This document shows positions 55,050 through 63,922 of a DNA stretch of 64,000 nt, piece after piece. Where the stretch lies: assembly GCF_036499745.1 (NCBI RefSeq), contig NZ_DASYDG010000045.1, positions 1 to 64,000 of the forward strand, read 5' to 3'. This DNA comes from Pinirhizobacter sp036499745. Lineage in GTDB: Bacteria > Pseudomonadota > Gammaproteobacteria > Xanthomonadales > Rhodanobacteraceae. The translations under genes and the position numbers were made by a program. The notes below the pieces were generated by a model. That model was not told the origin of the DNA and ran no database searches. It saw nothing but the letters and a program-made list of their open reading frames with translations. How positions within the stretch are numbered: the stretch's first letter is position 1; the number at the start of each line of letters is the position of its first letter.

Positions 55050-56366
55050 TTAAGCGAGGTGGCCGAAGAGGTCGTGTTCGTCGGCGTCGTCGATCACCAC
55101 ATCGACAAACTGCCCGGCCTTCAGGCGGCTTCCGTCTTCGATGCGCACCGTGCCATCGATTTCCGGCGCATCGGCCGCCGAGCGCGCGATGGCGCCGTTG
55201 GCGTCGGCGCTGTCCACCAGCACCTTGAGCGTGCGACCGATCTTCCGCTGCAGCTTGGCGGCGGAGATTTCCGCCTGCACCGCCATGAACTGCTCCAGCC
55301 GGTCTTCCTTCAATTCCTCCGATACCGGATCGGGCAGTTCGTTGGCGCGCGCGCCGTCCACCGGGGAATAAGCAAAAGCGCCGACGCGGTCGAGTTCGGC
55401 CTCGCGCAGGAAATCCAGGAGCTCGTCGAACTCCGCATCCGTCTCGCCGGGGAAACCGACGATAAAGGTGCTGCGGATGGTGAGGTCGGGGCAAAGCTTG
55501 CGCCAGTTCTGGATGCGCTCGAGCGTGCGGTCGACGTTGCCCGGGCGCTTCATCAGTTTCAGGATGCGCGGGCTCGCATGCTGGAAGGGGATATCCAGGT
55601 ACGGCAGCACCTTGCCTGCCGCCATCAGCGGCATCACTTCGTCCACATGCGGGTACGGGTACACATAGTGCAGCCGCGTCCACGCATCGAGTTCGGATAG
55701 CCCCTCGCACAGTTCCGTCATGCGAGTGCGGTACGACTTGCCGCGCCATTCGCGCTCGGCATAACGCACATCCACACCATAGGCACTGGTGTCCTGCGAC
55801 ACCACCAGCAATTCCTTTACCCCGCCGCGGACGAGTTTCTCCGCTTCCACCAGCACTTCATCCACCGGGCGGCTGACCAGGTCGCCGCGCATCGAGGGGA
55901 TGATGCAGAAGCTGCAGCGATGGTTGCAGCCTTCGGAGATCTTCAGGTACGCGTAGTGCTTGGGCGTGAGCTTCACGCCGATGTCCGGCACCAGGTCGAA
56001 GAACTTGTTGCGGGCAGGCGGCAGGGCCTGGTGCACCGCGCCCATCACGGAGGCGTAATCCTGCGGGCCGCTGATGGCCAGCACCTCCGGATAGGCTTCG
56101 CGGATCAGTTCTGCGCGTTTACCCAGGCATCCGGTGACGATGACCTTGCCGTTCTCGTGCAATGCCTCGCCGATGGCGTCCAGCGATTCCTGCACGGCAG
56201 CGTCGATGAAGCCGCAGGTGTTGACCACCACGGCATCGGCCTCGCCGTAGCTGGGCACGATCTGGTAGCCCTCGACTTTGAGCTGGGTGAGGATACGTTC
56301 GGAGTCCACCAGCGCCTTGGGGCAGCCGAGGCTGACGAAACCGATTTTCTGGGTCGCCTGGGTCAT
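55050..56366 (-). CDS. rimO: Ribosomal protein S12 methylthiotransferase
   Basis: A 438-residue radical-SAM enzyme that adds a methylthio group to Asp88 of S12. The N-terminal cluster cysteines are in SLGCPKALVDSE, VVNTCGFID and VTGCLGKR; the radical-SAM triad is CNHRCSFC; a TRAM domain ends the protein. RimO is preferred over MiaB because of GCPKALVDSE and the HYAYLKISEGCNHRC context. Confidence 0.96.
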   Translation of the reverse strand: MTQATQKIGFVSLGCPKALVDSERILTQLKVEGYQIVPSYGEADAVVVNTCGFIDAAVQESLDAIGEALHENGKVIVTGCLGKRAELIREAYPEVLAISGPQDYASVMGAVHQALPPARNKFFDLVPDIGVKLTPKHYAYLKISEGCNHRCSFCIIPSMRGDLVSRPVDEVLVEAEKLVRGGVKELLVVSQDTSAYGVDVRYAEREWRGKSYRTRMTELCEGLSELDAWTRLHYVYPYPHVDEVMPLMAAGKVLPYLDIPFQHASPRILKLMKRPGNVDRTLERIQNWRKLCPDLTIRSTFIVGFPGETDAEFDELLDFLREAELDRVGAFAYSPVDGARANELPDPVSEELKEDRLEQFMAVQAEISAAKLQRKIGRTLKVLVDSADANGAIARSAADAPEIDGTVRIEDGSRLKAGQFVDVVIDDADEHDLFGHLA

Positions 56367-56472
56367 GGCGCGGTACCTGCGGAGTGAGCGTAAACGGGTG
56401 ATTATACGCTAGCTTTCCCGTCACTTCCGGAGGGTTAAGCTAGGGCAAGTCCCCCCCACTGGAATTCCCCTC

Positions 56473-57135
56473 ATGGGCAAGCACGTCAAACTCGACACCT
56501 CTTCTTCCAAGGAAATCGGCGCCTACCTCGCCACGCCGAAGGGTAAGCCCAAGGGCGGCATCGTGGTGATCCAGGAGATTTTCGGCGTCAACGCGCACAT
56601 CCGCAGCATCGCCGACCGATATGCCGAGGCCGGTTACACGGCCATCGCCCCGGCGGTTTTCGACCACCTGGAACGGGATGTTGAGCTCGGTTACGACCAG
56701 GCCGGTGTGGAAAAGGGCGTCAAGCTGATTGCCGAGCTGGGCCTGGTACGGGCGCTTTACGACGTGGAAGTGGCCGCAAGCGCCATTTCCGAAGCCGGCA
56801 AGATCGGCACCGTGGGTTACTGCTGGGGCGGCACCATCGCGCTGATGGCAGCATTGCGGCTGGGCCTGCCCTCGGCGAGCTACTACGGCTCACGCAACGT
56901 GCCCTTCCTGAGCGAAGAACCGCAGGCACCCGTGATCTTCCACTTCGGCGAAAAAGACCATTCCATTCCCCCGGAAATGGTGGCAAAGCATCGCGAAATG
57001 ATGCCGCAGATGGAAACCTACGTGTACCCCGCCGACCACGGCTTCAATTGCGACGCGCGCGGCGCCTACGACCCTCCCAGCGCCAAGCTGGCGTGGGATC
57101 GCACTCTGGCGTTCTTCGAGAAGAACCTGGCGTGA
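56473..57135 (+). CDS. Dienelactone hydrolase family protein
   Basis: A 220-residue alpha/beta hydrolase with the Cys nucleophile in GYCWGG, Asp in FGEKDHSIP and His in ADHGFNCD, the triad order of dienelactone hydrolases. The oxyanion-region QEIFGVNAHIR is present. No other aromatic-degradation gene is near, so carboxymethylenebutenolide may not be its substrate. It overlaps the HIT gene by 4 nt. Confidence 0.9.
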   Translation: MGKHVKLDTSSSKEIGAYLATPKGKPKGGIVVIQEIFGVNAHIRSIADRYAEAGYTAIAPAVFDHLERDVELGYDQAGVEKGVKLIAELGLVRALYDVEVAASAISEAGKIGTVGYCWGGTIALMAALRLGLPSASYYGSRNVPFLSEEPQAPVIFHFGEKDHSIPPEMVAKHREMMPQMETYVYPADHGFNCDARGAYDPPSAKLAWDRTLAFFEKNLA

Positions 57136-57548
57136 GCTTTGCGCTCGACCCGCGGCTGGCGGCCGACACGGTGCCCGTGGCGGAACTGGCGCTATGCAGC
57201 GTGTGCCTGATGGACGACGCGCGCTTCGGCTGGCTGGTGCTGGTGCCACGCCAGCCGGGCCTTGCGGAAGTAACCGACCTGCCCGCCGAGGCACGCATCC
57301 AGATGTGGAAGGAAGTGGAGCAAGCCGCCGAGGCCCTGCGGGCAGTGTTTCCCTGCGACAAGCTCAACATCGGCGCGCTCGGTAACATCGTGCGGCAATT
57401 ACATGTTCACGTGGTGGCGCGGCGCGAAGGCGATGCCGCGTGGCCCGGGCCGGTCTGGGGTTGTGGCCAGGCTGCGCCCTATGCTCCGGTCGAGCGCCAG
57501 GCCCGCGTGGCGGCGGTCGCCGCCGCGCTTTCCAGGCCACGGAGTTAG
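57132..57548 (+). CDS. HIT domain protein
   Basis: A 138-residue protein of the histidine-triad nucleotide hydrolase/transferase superfamily. The triad reads QLHVHVVAR, with two of the motif histidines and Arg at the last position instead of His, so it may be of a diverged type. GTG at 57132 overlaps the dienelactone hydrolase stop (GTGA). The longer frame from 57048 lies inside that gene and is rejected. Confidence 0.82.
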   Translation: MSFALDPRLAADTVPVAELALCSVCLMDDARFGWLVLVPRQPGLAEVTDLPAEARIQMWKEVEQAAEALRAVFPCDKLNIGALGNIVRQLHVHVVARREGDAAWPGPVWGCGQAAPYAPVERQARVAAVAAALSRPRS

Positions 57549-57594
57549 CAGGACCTACGCCACCCATCGCGTCGGCACGGAATTCGCGCCGGGC

Positions 57595-57631
57595 AATAAA
57601 AAGGGCGGCGGCCCTTCCGGACCGCCGCCCC
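57595..57631 (-). terminator. Terminator after the lipoprotein gene
   Basis: GGGCGGCGGTCC and GGGCCGCCGCCC form a 12-position stem with near-complete pairing and a short loop, followed by TTTTTATT on the minus strand. Confidence 0.85.
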
Positions 57632-57650
57632 ATCATCCGTTCCGGCGCGA

Positions 57651-58157
57651 TCAGTACCCGCGCTGCTGTCCGGAGTTCTGCGGATCGTAACCGCCGCTGC
57701 TGGCTTCCTTACCCTTCATTTCATCGGGTAGCGGTGCGCGCTGATGGGTGTCTTCCAGGGCGCGGGCTTTTTCTTCCACGGCGTTGAGGCGAACCAGTTC
57801 ACCCTTCTTGTCGTAGTAGACGGTGAAGCCGTAGTCCAGCTGCATGCGGGCCATGAAACCCAGGTGGGCGTCGCGGACCTTCGAATCGTCGCTGGGCACC
57901 AGCAGGATGGTCTTGGGCAGGCGGCCCTGGTCTTTCAGGTAGGCATAGTGGCTGCCGGTATCGGCGGCCGAGAGGACAGCGCCGTCCACGACGAACTGGC
58001 CGCTCTTGTAGGCCTTGATGGTTTCATCGAACTGGCCCTGCGTGGTCATCACGGTGTCGGGCTTGGACTTGCCGAAGAAGCAGCCGCTAAGCGCCAGTGT
58101 GCTGCCCAGCACGGCCAGGCCCACGACGCGTGCGAACAGGGAAGGAACACGGGACAT
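57651..58157 (-). CDS. Lipoprotein, hypothetical
   Basis: A 168-residue protein with lipobox LALSGC (Cys ~26) and the start at 58157 set by AGGAG upstream. The mature part contains TQGQFDETIKAYKSGQFVVDGAVLSA and a C-terminal acidic, disordered tail. The middle DGAVLSAADTGSHYAYLKDQ may form a small alpha/beta domain. I do not recognise a family; the ATG at 58157 is firm. Confidence 0.75.
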   Translation of the reverse strand: MSRVPSLFARVVGLAVLGSTLALSGCFFGKSKPDTVMTTQGQFDETIKAYKSGQFVVDGAVLSAADTGSHYAYLKDQGRLPKTILLVPSDDSKVRDAHLGFMARMQLDYGFTVYYDKKGELVRLNAVEEKARALEDTHQRAPLPDEMKGKEASSGGYDPQNSGQQRGY

Positions 58158-58261
58158 CGAAAACTCCTGCGTGGTGCGATGGATGGAGGACAACATAAGT
58201 GTAACGCCGATCGCCGGGCCGGTCGCCGTAGCCCGGACGCACGTTCAGAAAAACGCAAACT

Positions 58262-58828
58262 TCACGCGTGGGGCAGCGTAACCCCGCGCTGGCCCTGGTA
58301 TTTTCCGCCACGGTCGGCGTAACTGGTTTCGCACACCTCGTCCGACTCCAGGAACAACATCTGCGCCACGCCCTCGTTGGCGTAAATTTTCGCGGGCAAG
58401 GTGGTGGTGTTGGAAAATTCCAGGGTGACATGCCCTTCCCATTCGGGCTCGAGCGGGGTGACGTTCACGATGATGCCGCAGCGGGCGTAGGTGCTCTTGC
58501 CCAGGCAGATGGTGAGCACGCTGCGCGGAATGCGGAAATATTCCACCGTGCGCGCCAGGGCGAAGGAATTGGGCGGGATGATGCAGACATCGGACGTTAC
58601 GTCGATGAAGCTGCGCTCGTCGAAGGCTTTTGGATCGACGATGGTGGAATTGATGTTGGTGAATACCTTGAACTCATTGGCGCAGCGTACGTCGTAGCCG
58701 TAGCTCGACGTGCCATACGACACCAGCCGCGACCCATCACGCTCGCGCACTTGCCCGGGCTCGAAGGGGTCGATCATGCCGTGATGCTCGGCCATGCGGC
58801 GTATCCATTTATCGGATTTGATGCTCAA
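58262..58828 (-). CDS. dcd: dCTP deaminase
   Basis: A 188-residue trimeric enzyme deaminating dCTP to dUTP for thymidylate synthesis. Landmarks are SYGYDVRCANEF, the CLGKSTYARCGIIVNVTPLEPEW catalytic region with its Glu, and the closing TSYADRGGKYQGQRGVTLP. The start is TTG at 58828, supported by GGGAG upstream and the usual IKSDKWIRRMAE beginning. It follows the mrp gene by 14 bp. Confidence 0.95.
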   Translation of the reverse strand: MSIKSDKWIRRMAEHHGMIDPFEPGQVRERDGSRLVSYGTSSYGYDVRCANEFKVFTNINSTIVDPKAFDERSFIDVTSDVCIIPPNSFALARTVEYFRIPRSVLTICLGKSTYARCGIIVNVTPLEPEWEGHVTLEFSNTTTLPAKIYANEGVAQMLFLESDEVCETSYADRGGKYQGQRGVTLPHA

Positions 58829-58842
58829 CGAAAGACTCCCGG

Positions 58843-59928
58843 TCAGGTGTTCTGGACAACGATACTTGGAAAGGCAATGGCCTTGTTGCGGGCCGTCAGC
58901 GACAGGGCACCGGCCATGCGGCGGGCGATGGCGCGGTAACGCGTGGCCAGTTCGCCTTCGGGCTCGGCCGCCACGGTGGGTGTGCCACCATCGGCCTGCT
59001 CGCGGATGCGGATGTCCAGCGGTATGTCGCCCAACAGGGGCACGCCGTAGTCGGCCGCCATGCGGGCGCCACCGCCGGCACCGAAGATGTGTTCCTCGTG
59101 GCCGCAGTTCGAGCAGATGTGCGTGGACATGTTTTCCACTATGCCCAAGGTGGGGATGCCCACCTTCTCGAACATCTTCAGCGCCTTTCGCGCATCGAGC
59201 AGGGCGATATCCTGCGGCGTGGTGACGATCACCGCGCCCGATACCGGCACCTTCTGGCTCAGGGTGAGCTGGATGTCGCCAGTGCCGGGCGGAAGGTCGA
59301 TGATGAGGTAATCCACCGCTTCCCAGCGCGTATCGGTGAGTAGTTGCATCAGGGCCTGGGTGACCATCGGACCCCGCCAGATCATCGGGGCATCCTCGTC
59401 CACCAGCACGCCGATCGACATCGCCTGCAGGCCATGCGCGCGCATCGGGGTAATGCTTTTGCCGTCGGGTGAACCGGGCTTGCCGGAAAGCCCCAGCATG
59501 CGTGGCTGGCTGGGGCCGTAGATGTCGGCATCGAGGATGGCCACGCTGGCGCCTTCGGCAGCCAGTGCCAGCGCCAGGTTCACCGATACCGTGGATTTAC
59601 CCACGCCACCCTTGCCCGAAGCCACGGCGATGATGTTCTTTACCCCCGGCAACGGCGCCAGCTGCCCCTGGACCTTGTGCGAATGCACGCGCCAGGCAAC
59701 CGAGACCGACGCCGCGGTGATCGACGGATCGGATTGCAGCGCCTCACGCACCCGGGCCTCGACCACGGCGGTGTGGCCGGCGGCCGGGTAACCCAGCTGG
59801 AGGTCTACCGAGACACGGTCGCCGTCCACGCCCACGGCGCGGATGGCGGCGGCCACGGACTGGCCAGTGTTCGGGTCGGTCAGCTCGCCGACCAGGCGGC
59901 GGACCAGGGCTTCATCAGGATGGGGCAT
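58843..59928 (-). CDS. apbC: Mrp/ApbC iron-sulfur cluster carrier ATPase
   Basis: A 361-residue protein: an N-terminal MIP18/DUF59 domain (residues ~5-85), then a P-loop NTPase with deviant Walker A SGKGGVGKSTV, switch DLPPGTGD and the bridging CxxC in ICSNCGHEEH. It assembles and hands on 4Fe-4S clusters. The ATG at 59928 is chosen over 60051 because MPHPDEALVRRLV is the normal beginning. It sits near metG as in many gammaproteobacteria. Confidence 0.94.
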   Translation of the reverse strand: MPHPDEALVRRLVGELTDPNTGQSVAAAIRAVGVDGDRVSVDLQLGYPAAGHTAVVEARVREALQSDPSITAASVSVAWRVHSHKVQGQLAPLPGVKNIIAVASGKGGVGKSTVSVNLALALAAEGASVAILDADIYGPSQPRMLGLSGKPGSPDGKSITPMRAHGLQAMSIGVLVDEDAPMIWRGPMVTQALMQLLTDTRWEAVDYLIIDLPPGTGDIQLTLSQKVPVSGAVIVTTPQDIALLDARKALKMFEKVGIPTLGIVENMSTHICSNCGHEEHIFGAGGGARMAADYGVPLLGDIPLDIRIREQADGGTPTVAAEPEGELATRYRAIARRMAGALSLTARNKAIAFPSIVVQNT

Positions 59929-60041
59929 GGCAACGGCAAGGTGGAAAGACCTGCCATTATGCCAGTGGCGCGGTGCAGCTTGACGGGCGCGGTCGCGCTG
60001 GTCAGTCTCGGCCTCCATACCAACGCGTACGGAGGGAGTCC

Positions 60042-60491
60042 ATGAAAGCATTGTTCCGCGCCGCCTTCGCCCTGGCCCTGGTGGCCGGGCCCGTGGCAGC
60101 CTTCGCCGCCGAGCTCACCTCGCCGGTGGGCACCTGGAAGACCATCGACGACAAGACGGGCGAGGCCAAGGCCCTGGTACAGATCACCGAAACCAGCGGC
60201 AAGCTGGAAGGCAAGATCCTCAAGGTGATCAAGTCCGACGACGGCCCCAATCCCGTCTGCAAGGCCTGTGACGGTGAGCGGAAGGACAAGCCCGTGGAAG
60301 GCATGACTATCCTTTGGGGGCTATCGAAGGATGGCGACGAATGGAATGGCGGCCAGATCCTGGATCCGAAGAACGGCAAGATCTACAAAGCGAAGATGTC
60401 CCTCGACGATGGCGGCAGGAAGCTCAACGTGCGCGGCTACATCGGCTTCTCGCTGATGGGTCGCAGCCAGGTCTGGCAGCGCCAGGAATAA
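60042..60491 (+). CDS. DUF2147 exported protein
   Basis: A 149-residue protein with a signal peptide (cleavage after AFAA, residue ~23) and the DUF2147 signature: SPVGTWKTIDDKTGEAKA, the NPVCKACDGERKDKPVEGM pair of cysteines, ILDPKNGKIYKAKM and the closing YIGFSLMGRSQVWQR. A strong GGAGGGAG ribosome site precedes the ATG at 60042. Periplasmic, function unknown. Confidence 0.9.
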   Translation: MKALFRAAFALALVAGPVAAFAAELTSPVGTWKTIDDKTGEAKALVQITETSGKLEGKILKVIKSDDGPNPVCKACDGERKDKPVEGMTILWGLSKDGDEWNGGQILDPKNGKIYKAKMSLDDGGRKLNVRGYIGFSLMGRSQVWQRQE

Positions 60492-60507
60492 GCCCTTCAA
60501 ATCCAGG

Positions 60508-60532
60508 CCCGGCGACTGCAAGGGTCGCCGGG
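60508..60532 (+). terminator. GC-rich hairpin between DUF2147 gene and metG
   Basis: CCCGGCGAC-TGCAAGG-GTCGCCGGG is a perfect 9-bp stem 16 bp after the DUF2147 stop. It has no T-run, so it could be a Rho-assisted 3' end or a structure in the metG leader. A CATAAT (60540-60545) just after it could be a metG -10. Confidence 0.45.
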
Positions 60533-60573
60533 CACATGCCATAATCACCGGTCACTCCCCGCCCGGTCCCGAC

Positions 60574-62652
60574 ATGACGCGCATCCTCGTCACGAACGCC
60601 CTTCCGTATGCCAATGGCCCGCTGCACCTGGGCCATATGCTGGGCTATATCCAGGCCGACATCTGGGCACGTTCGCAGCGCATGAACGGCCATGAGGTTT
60701 ATTACGTTGCCGCCGACGACGCGCACGGCACGCCGATCATGCTCGCCGCGGAAAAAGCCGGTGTAACACCCGAGGCTTTCATTACCGCCATCCGCGAGAG
60801 CCATGAAGCGGACTTCCGCGATTTCAGCTTCAGCTACGACTACTACCACACCACGCATTCGAGCGAGAACCAGGAACTGGCCTCGCTGATCTACACGCGC
60901 CTGCGCGATGGGGGTTTCATCGCCCGCCGCGACATCAAGCAACTGTACGACCCCGACCGCGGCATGTTCCTGCCCGACCGCTACATCAAGGGCACCTGCC
61001 CGGTCTGCGGCACAGCCGACCAGTACGGTGACAACTGCGAAAACTGCGGCGCCACCTATGCACCGACGGACCTGATCGAACCGTACTCGGTAATGTCCGG
61101 CGCGAAGCCCGTGCTGCGCGACTCCGAACACTACTTCTTCGAACTGGGCAAGTTCGAGGTGTTGCTGCGCGACTGGTTTGCAGGCAAGACCACCCACGGC
61201 GCCGCCGTGGCGAATCCCGGTGTGGTGGCCAAGCTCATGGAATGGCTCGACGGCGGCCTGCGTGACTGGGACATCTCCCGCGACGCGCCCTACTTCGGCT
61301 TTCCCATCCCCGATGCGCCGGGCAAGTATTTCTACGTGTGGCTGGACGCGCCGGTGGGATACCTGGCCAGTTTCAAGGCGTTGTGCAACGAGAAGGGCAT
61401 CGATTTCGACGCCTATCTCGCCCAGGGCAGCGATGCGGAGCTTCACCACTTCATCGGCAAGGACATCATCAATTTCCACGGCCTTTTCTGGCCGGCCATG
61501 CTGCACGGGGCGAAGATGCGCACGCCCACGGCGCTGCACGTGAACGGCTATCTCACCGTCAACGGCGGGAAAATGTCGAAATCGCGCGGCACCTTCATCC
61601 AGGCGCGCACCTATCTGGACTCAGGCCTGCACCCGGAAGTACTGCGTTATTACTTCGCCACCCTGCTAAGCCCGGCGCCCGTGGATGTCGACCTTGACCT
61701 CAAGGCCTTCGAGGAGCGCGTGAACTCGCACCTGGTGGGCAAGTGGGTGAACATCGCTAGCCGCACGGCGGGTTTCGTGCACAAGTTCTTTGAAGGAAAA
61801 CTCGCTTCGAGCCTGGCTCCCACCGAGGAAGCACTATGGAAGGAACTGCTGGCCCTCTACGAACCGGTGCCCCGGCTCTATCGCGACGACGAACTGGCGG
61901 AAGTCGCGCGCCGTTTCGTTGCCATGGCCGACATCGTCAACGGCCACATCGCAGCCACCGCGCCGTGGGCGATGGCCAGGGACGAAAGCCAGCGCGAAGC
62001 GCTGCACCAGGTGTGCAGCTTCGCCGTGCAGGCGTTCCGGTTGCTCGCCGGCGTGGTCAAGCCGATCATGCCGCGTACGGTTCAGGCCGCGGAAACTTTC
62101 CTGCGCGCGCCGATCGCCGATTTCGATGATGCCCGCCGCGCGCTCCCCGGCCATGCCATTGGTCCGTTCGAGGCATTGTTATCGCGCATCGACAGCAAGC
62201 ACATCACCGCGATGGTCGAGGCATCGAAAGCTTCCCTCGCCCCGAGCGAAGCCCCCAAACCCGCCAAAAAAGCTGCCGCACCCAAGCCCATGACCGATAC
62301 CGCAACCACCGCCGATACGCCCGTCATCGCCATGGACGATTTCGCCAAACTCGACCTGCGCATTGGCAAAGTGCTCGCATGTGAATTCGTCGAAGGCTCC
62401 GATAAGCTCCTTCGCTTCGAACTCGACGCAGGCGTGCTCGGCAACCGGCAGATCTTCTCGGGCATCCGCGCCGCCTATGGCGAGCCTGCGAAACTGGTGG
62501 GTCGCAACGTCGTGTTCATCGCCAACCTCGCGCCGCGCAAGATGCGTTTCGGGGTATCGGAGGGGATGATCCTTTCCGCTGGCGAAGGCGGTAGCGATCT
62601 CTTCCTGCTCGACGCCGATCAGGGCGCGGCAGCAGGCGCCACCGTCCGCTAA
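60574..62652 (+). CDS. metG: Methionyl-tRNA synthetase
   Basis: A 692-residue class I synthetase. The HIGH motif is in YANGPLHLGHM, the Zn-binding Cys set in CPVCGTADQYGDNCENCG and the KMSKS motif in GGKMSKSRGTF. After an Ala/Pro/Lys linker near 560-590 a C-terminal tRNA-binding (EMAP/Arc1p-like) domain is present (LDLRIGKVLACEFVEGSDKL). Length fits the long, dimerising form. Confidence 0.97.
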   Translation: MTRILVTNALPYANGPLHLGHMLGYIQADIWARSQRMNGHEVYYVAADDAHGTPIMLAAEKAGVTPEAFITAIRESHEADFRDFSFSYDYYHTTHSSENQELASLIYTRLRDGGFIARRDIKQLYDPDRGMFLPDRYIKGTCPVCGTADQYGDNCENCGATYAPTDLIEPYSVMSGAKPVLRDSEHYFFELGKFEVLLRDWFAGKTTHGAAVANPGVVAKLMEWLDGGLRDWDISRDAPYFGFPIPDAPGKYFYVWLDAPVGYLASFKALCNEKGIDFDAYLAQGSDAELHHFIGKDIINFHGLFWPAMLHGAKMRTPTALHVNGYLTVNGGKMSKSRGTFIQARTYLDSGLHPEVLRYYFATLLSPAPVDVDLDLKAFEERVNSHLVGKWVNIASRTAGFVHKFFEGKLASSLAPTEEALWKELLALYEPVPRLYRDDELAEVARRFVAMADIVNGHIAATAPWAMARDESQREALHQVCSFAVQAFRLLAGVVKPIMPRTVQAAETFLRAPIADFDDARRALPGHAIGPFEALLSRIDSKHITAMVEASKASLAPSEAPKPAKKAAAPKPMTDTATTADTPVIAMDDFAKLDLRIGKVLACEFVEGSDKLLRFELDAGVLGNRQIFSGIRAAYGEPAKLVGRNVVFIANLAPRKMRFGVSEGMILSAGEGGSDLFLLDADQGAAAGATVR

Positions 62653-62658
62653 CGGCCC

Positions 62659-63252
62659 ATGCCCACGCTCGCCGACCGGATCGACGCGGTACTGCCGCAG
62701 ACCCAGTGCGAGCAGTGCGGCTTTCACGGCTGCCGGCCTTACGCCGAGGCGATCGCCATGGGTGCGGCGCCGATCAACCGCTGTCCGCCCGGTGGCAGCG
62801 CGGGTATCCAGGCCCTGTCCACCTTGCTGGGCCAGCCTGTGTTGGCGCTCGACCCCACGCATGGCGTGGAGAAACCACGCCTGCTCGCACGCATCGTCGA
62901 GGCCGACTGCATCGGGTGCACCAAATGCATCGGGGCTTGCCCGGTGGACGCCATTGTCGGTTCAGGCAAGCTGATGCACACCGTGATCGCCGACGCCTGC
63001 ACTGGCTGCGAGTTGTGCGTACCGGCCTGCCCGGTCGACTGCATCGTGCTTGAACCGATGCCGGCCACGCAGTTGGATATCGAACACGCCGACCGCGCTC
63101 GCGCGCATTTCAGTCGTCGCGAGTCCCGCCTGGCTTCGCTCCGGCAGGCGCACGAGCGGGACCTTGCCAATCGCAAGACAACCGCCGCGATGAACCCGGT
63201 GGAAGCCGCCATGGCGCGCGCCCGGGCCCGCAAACAGGAAGGATCACCATGA
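62659..63252 (+). CDS. RnfB-like ferredoxin without N-terminal membrane helix
   Basis: A 197-residue iron-sulfur protein. An N-terminal cluster motif (QCEQCGFHGCRPYAEAI, then NRCPPGG) matches the RnfB 4Fe-4S domain, and two ferredoxin motifs follow (CIGCTKCIGACPVDAI and CTGCELCVPACPVDCI). The membrane helix of typical RnfB is absent, and no rnfA/C/D/G/E is nearby. In E. coli the rsx operon ends with nth; here only this subunit remains next to nth, 6 bp after metG. It is probably a soluble electron carrier, perhaps for Nth or another Fe-S protein (inference). Confidence 0.85.
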   Translation: MPTLADRIDAVLPQTQCEQCGFHGCRPYAEAIAMGAAPINRCPPGGSAGIQALSTLLGQPVLALDPTHGVEKPRLLARIVEADCIGCTKCIGACPVDAIVGSGKLMHTVIADACTGCELCVPACPVDCIVLEPMPATQLDIEHADRARAHFSRRESRLASLRQAHERDLANRKTTAAMNPVEAAMARARARKQEGSP

Positions 63253-63896
63253 AGAAGGCCGACGTGGCGGAGATGTTCACGCGCCTGCGCGAGATGAATC
63301 CCCATCCGACCACCGAGCTTGAATATTCCACACCCTTCGAGCTGCTGGTGGCGGTGGCGCTGTCTGCTCAATCCACCGATGTGGGCGTGAACAAGGCCAC
63401 GCGCAAGCTGTTCCCGATAGCCAACACGCCAGCCAAACTGGTCAAGCTGGGCGAAGAGAAACTCAAGAAGTACATCAGCACGATCGGGCTGTTCAATACC
63501 AAGGCGAAGAATGTGATCGCCCTGTCGAAGATATTGCTGGATCAATACGACGGCGAGGTGCCACCCAACCGCGAGGCGCTGGAGTCATTGCCCGGCGTGG
63601 GTCGCAAAACGGCCAATGTGGTACTGAACACGGCCTTTGGCGAACCGACCCTGGCGGTCGATACCCACATTTTTCGCGTCGCCAACCGTACGGGGCTCGC
63701 ACCTGGCGCCAACGTTCGCGTGGTGGAGGACAAGCTGATGAAGGTGATTCCGACCCCATTCCTGCATGACGCCCACCACTGGCTGATCCTGCACGGTCGC
63801 TACGTGTGCAAGGCGCGCAAGCCCGATTGCCCGCAGTGTGTGATCAATGACCTTTGCCGCTACAAGCACAAGACCCAGGCAACGGGGCCGGAGTAG
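63249..63896 (+). CDS. nth: Endonuclease III
   Basis: A 215-residue DNA glycosylase/AP lyase for oxidised pyrimidines. The helix-hairpin-helix LPGVGRKTANVVL carries the catalytic Lys, the catalytic Asp is in AVDTHIFRVANR, and the 4Fe-4S cysteines are C-x6-C-x2-C-x5-C in CKARKPDCPQCVINDLC. The ATG overlaps the RnfB-like gene by 4 nt (ATGA). Confidence 0.97.
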   Translation: MKKADVAEMFTRLREMNPHPTTELEYSTPFELLVAVALSAQSTDVGVNKATRKLFPIANTPAKLVKLGEEKLKKYISTIGLFNTKAKNVIALSKILLDQYDGEVPPNREALESLPGVGRKTANVVLNTAFGEPTLAVDTHIFRVANRTGLAPGANVRVVEDKLMKVIPTPFLHDAHHWLILHGRYVCKARKPDCPQCVINDLCRYKHKTQATGPE

Positions 63897-63909
63897 AACT
63901 CCAGCCCCG
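63883..63909 (+). terminator. Hairpin spanning the nth stop codon
   Basis: CGGGGC-CGGAGT-AGA-ACTCC-AGCCCCG forms an interrupted stem of 10 or more pairs across the nth stop. It has no T-run. It may mark the nth 3' end and that of the convergent gene. Confidence 0.45.
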
Positions 63910-63922
63910 TCCGCCGGGCACG

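Noticed and set aside
54244..55749. A 501-codon minus-strand frame that extends DUF3025 upstream
   Set aside because: Only the part after the ATG at 55044 matches DUF3025. The Arg-rich upstream part is rimO read in another frame.
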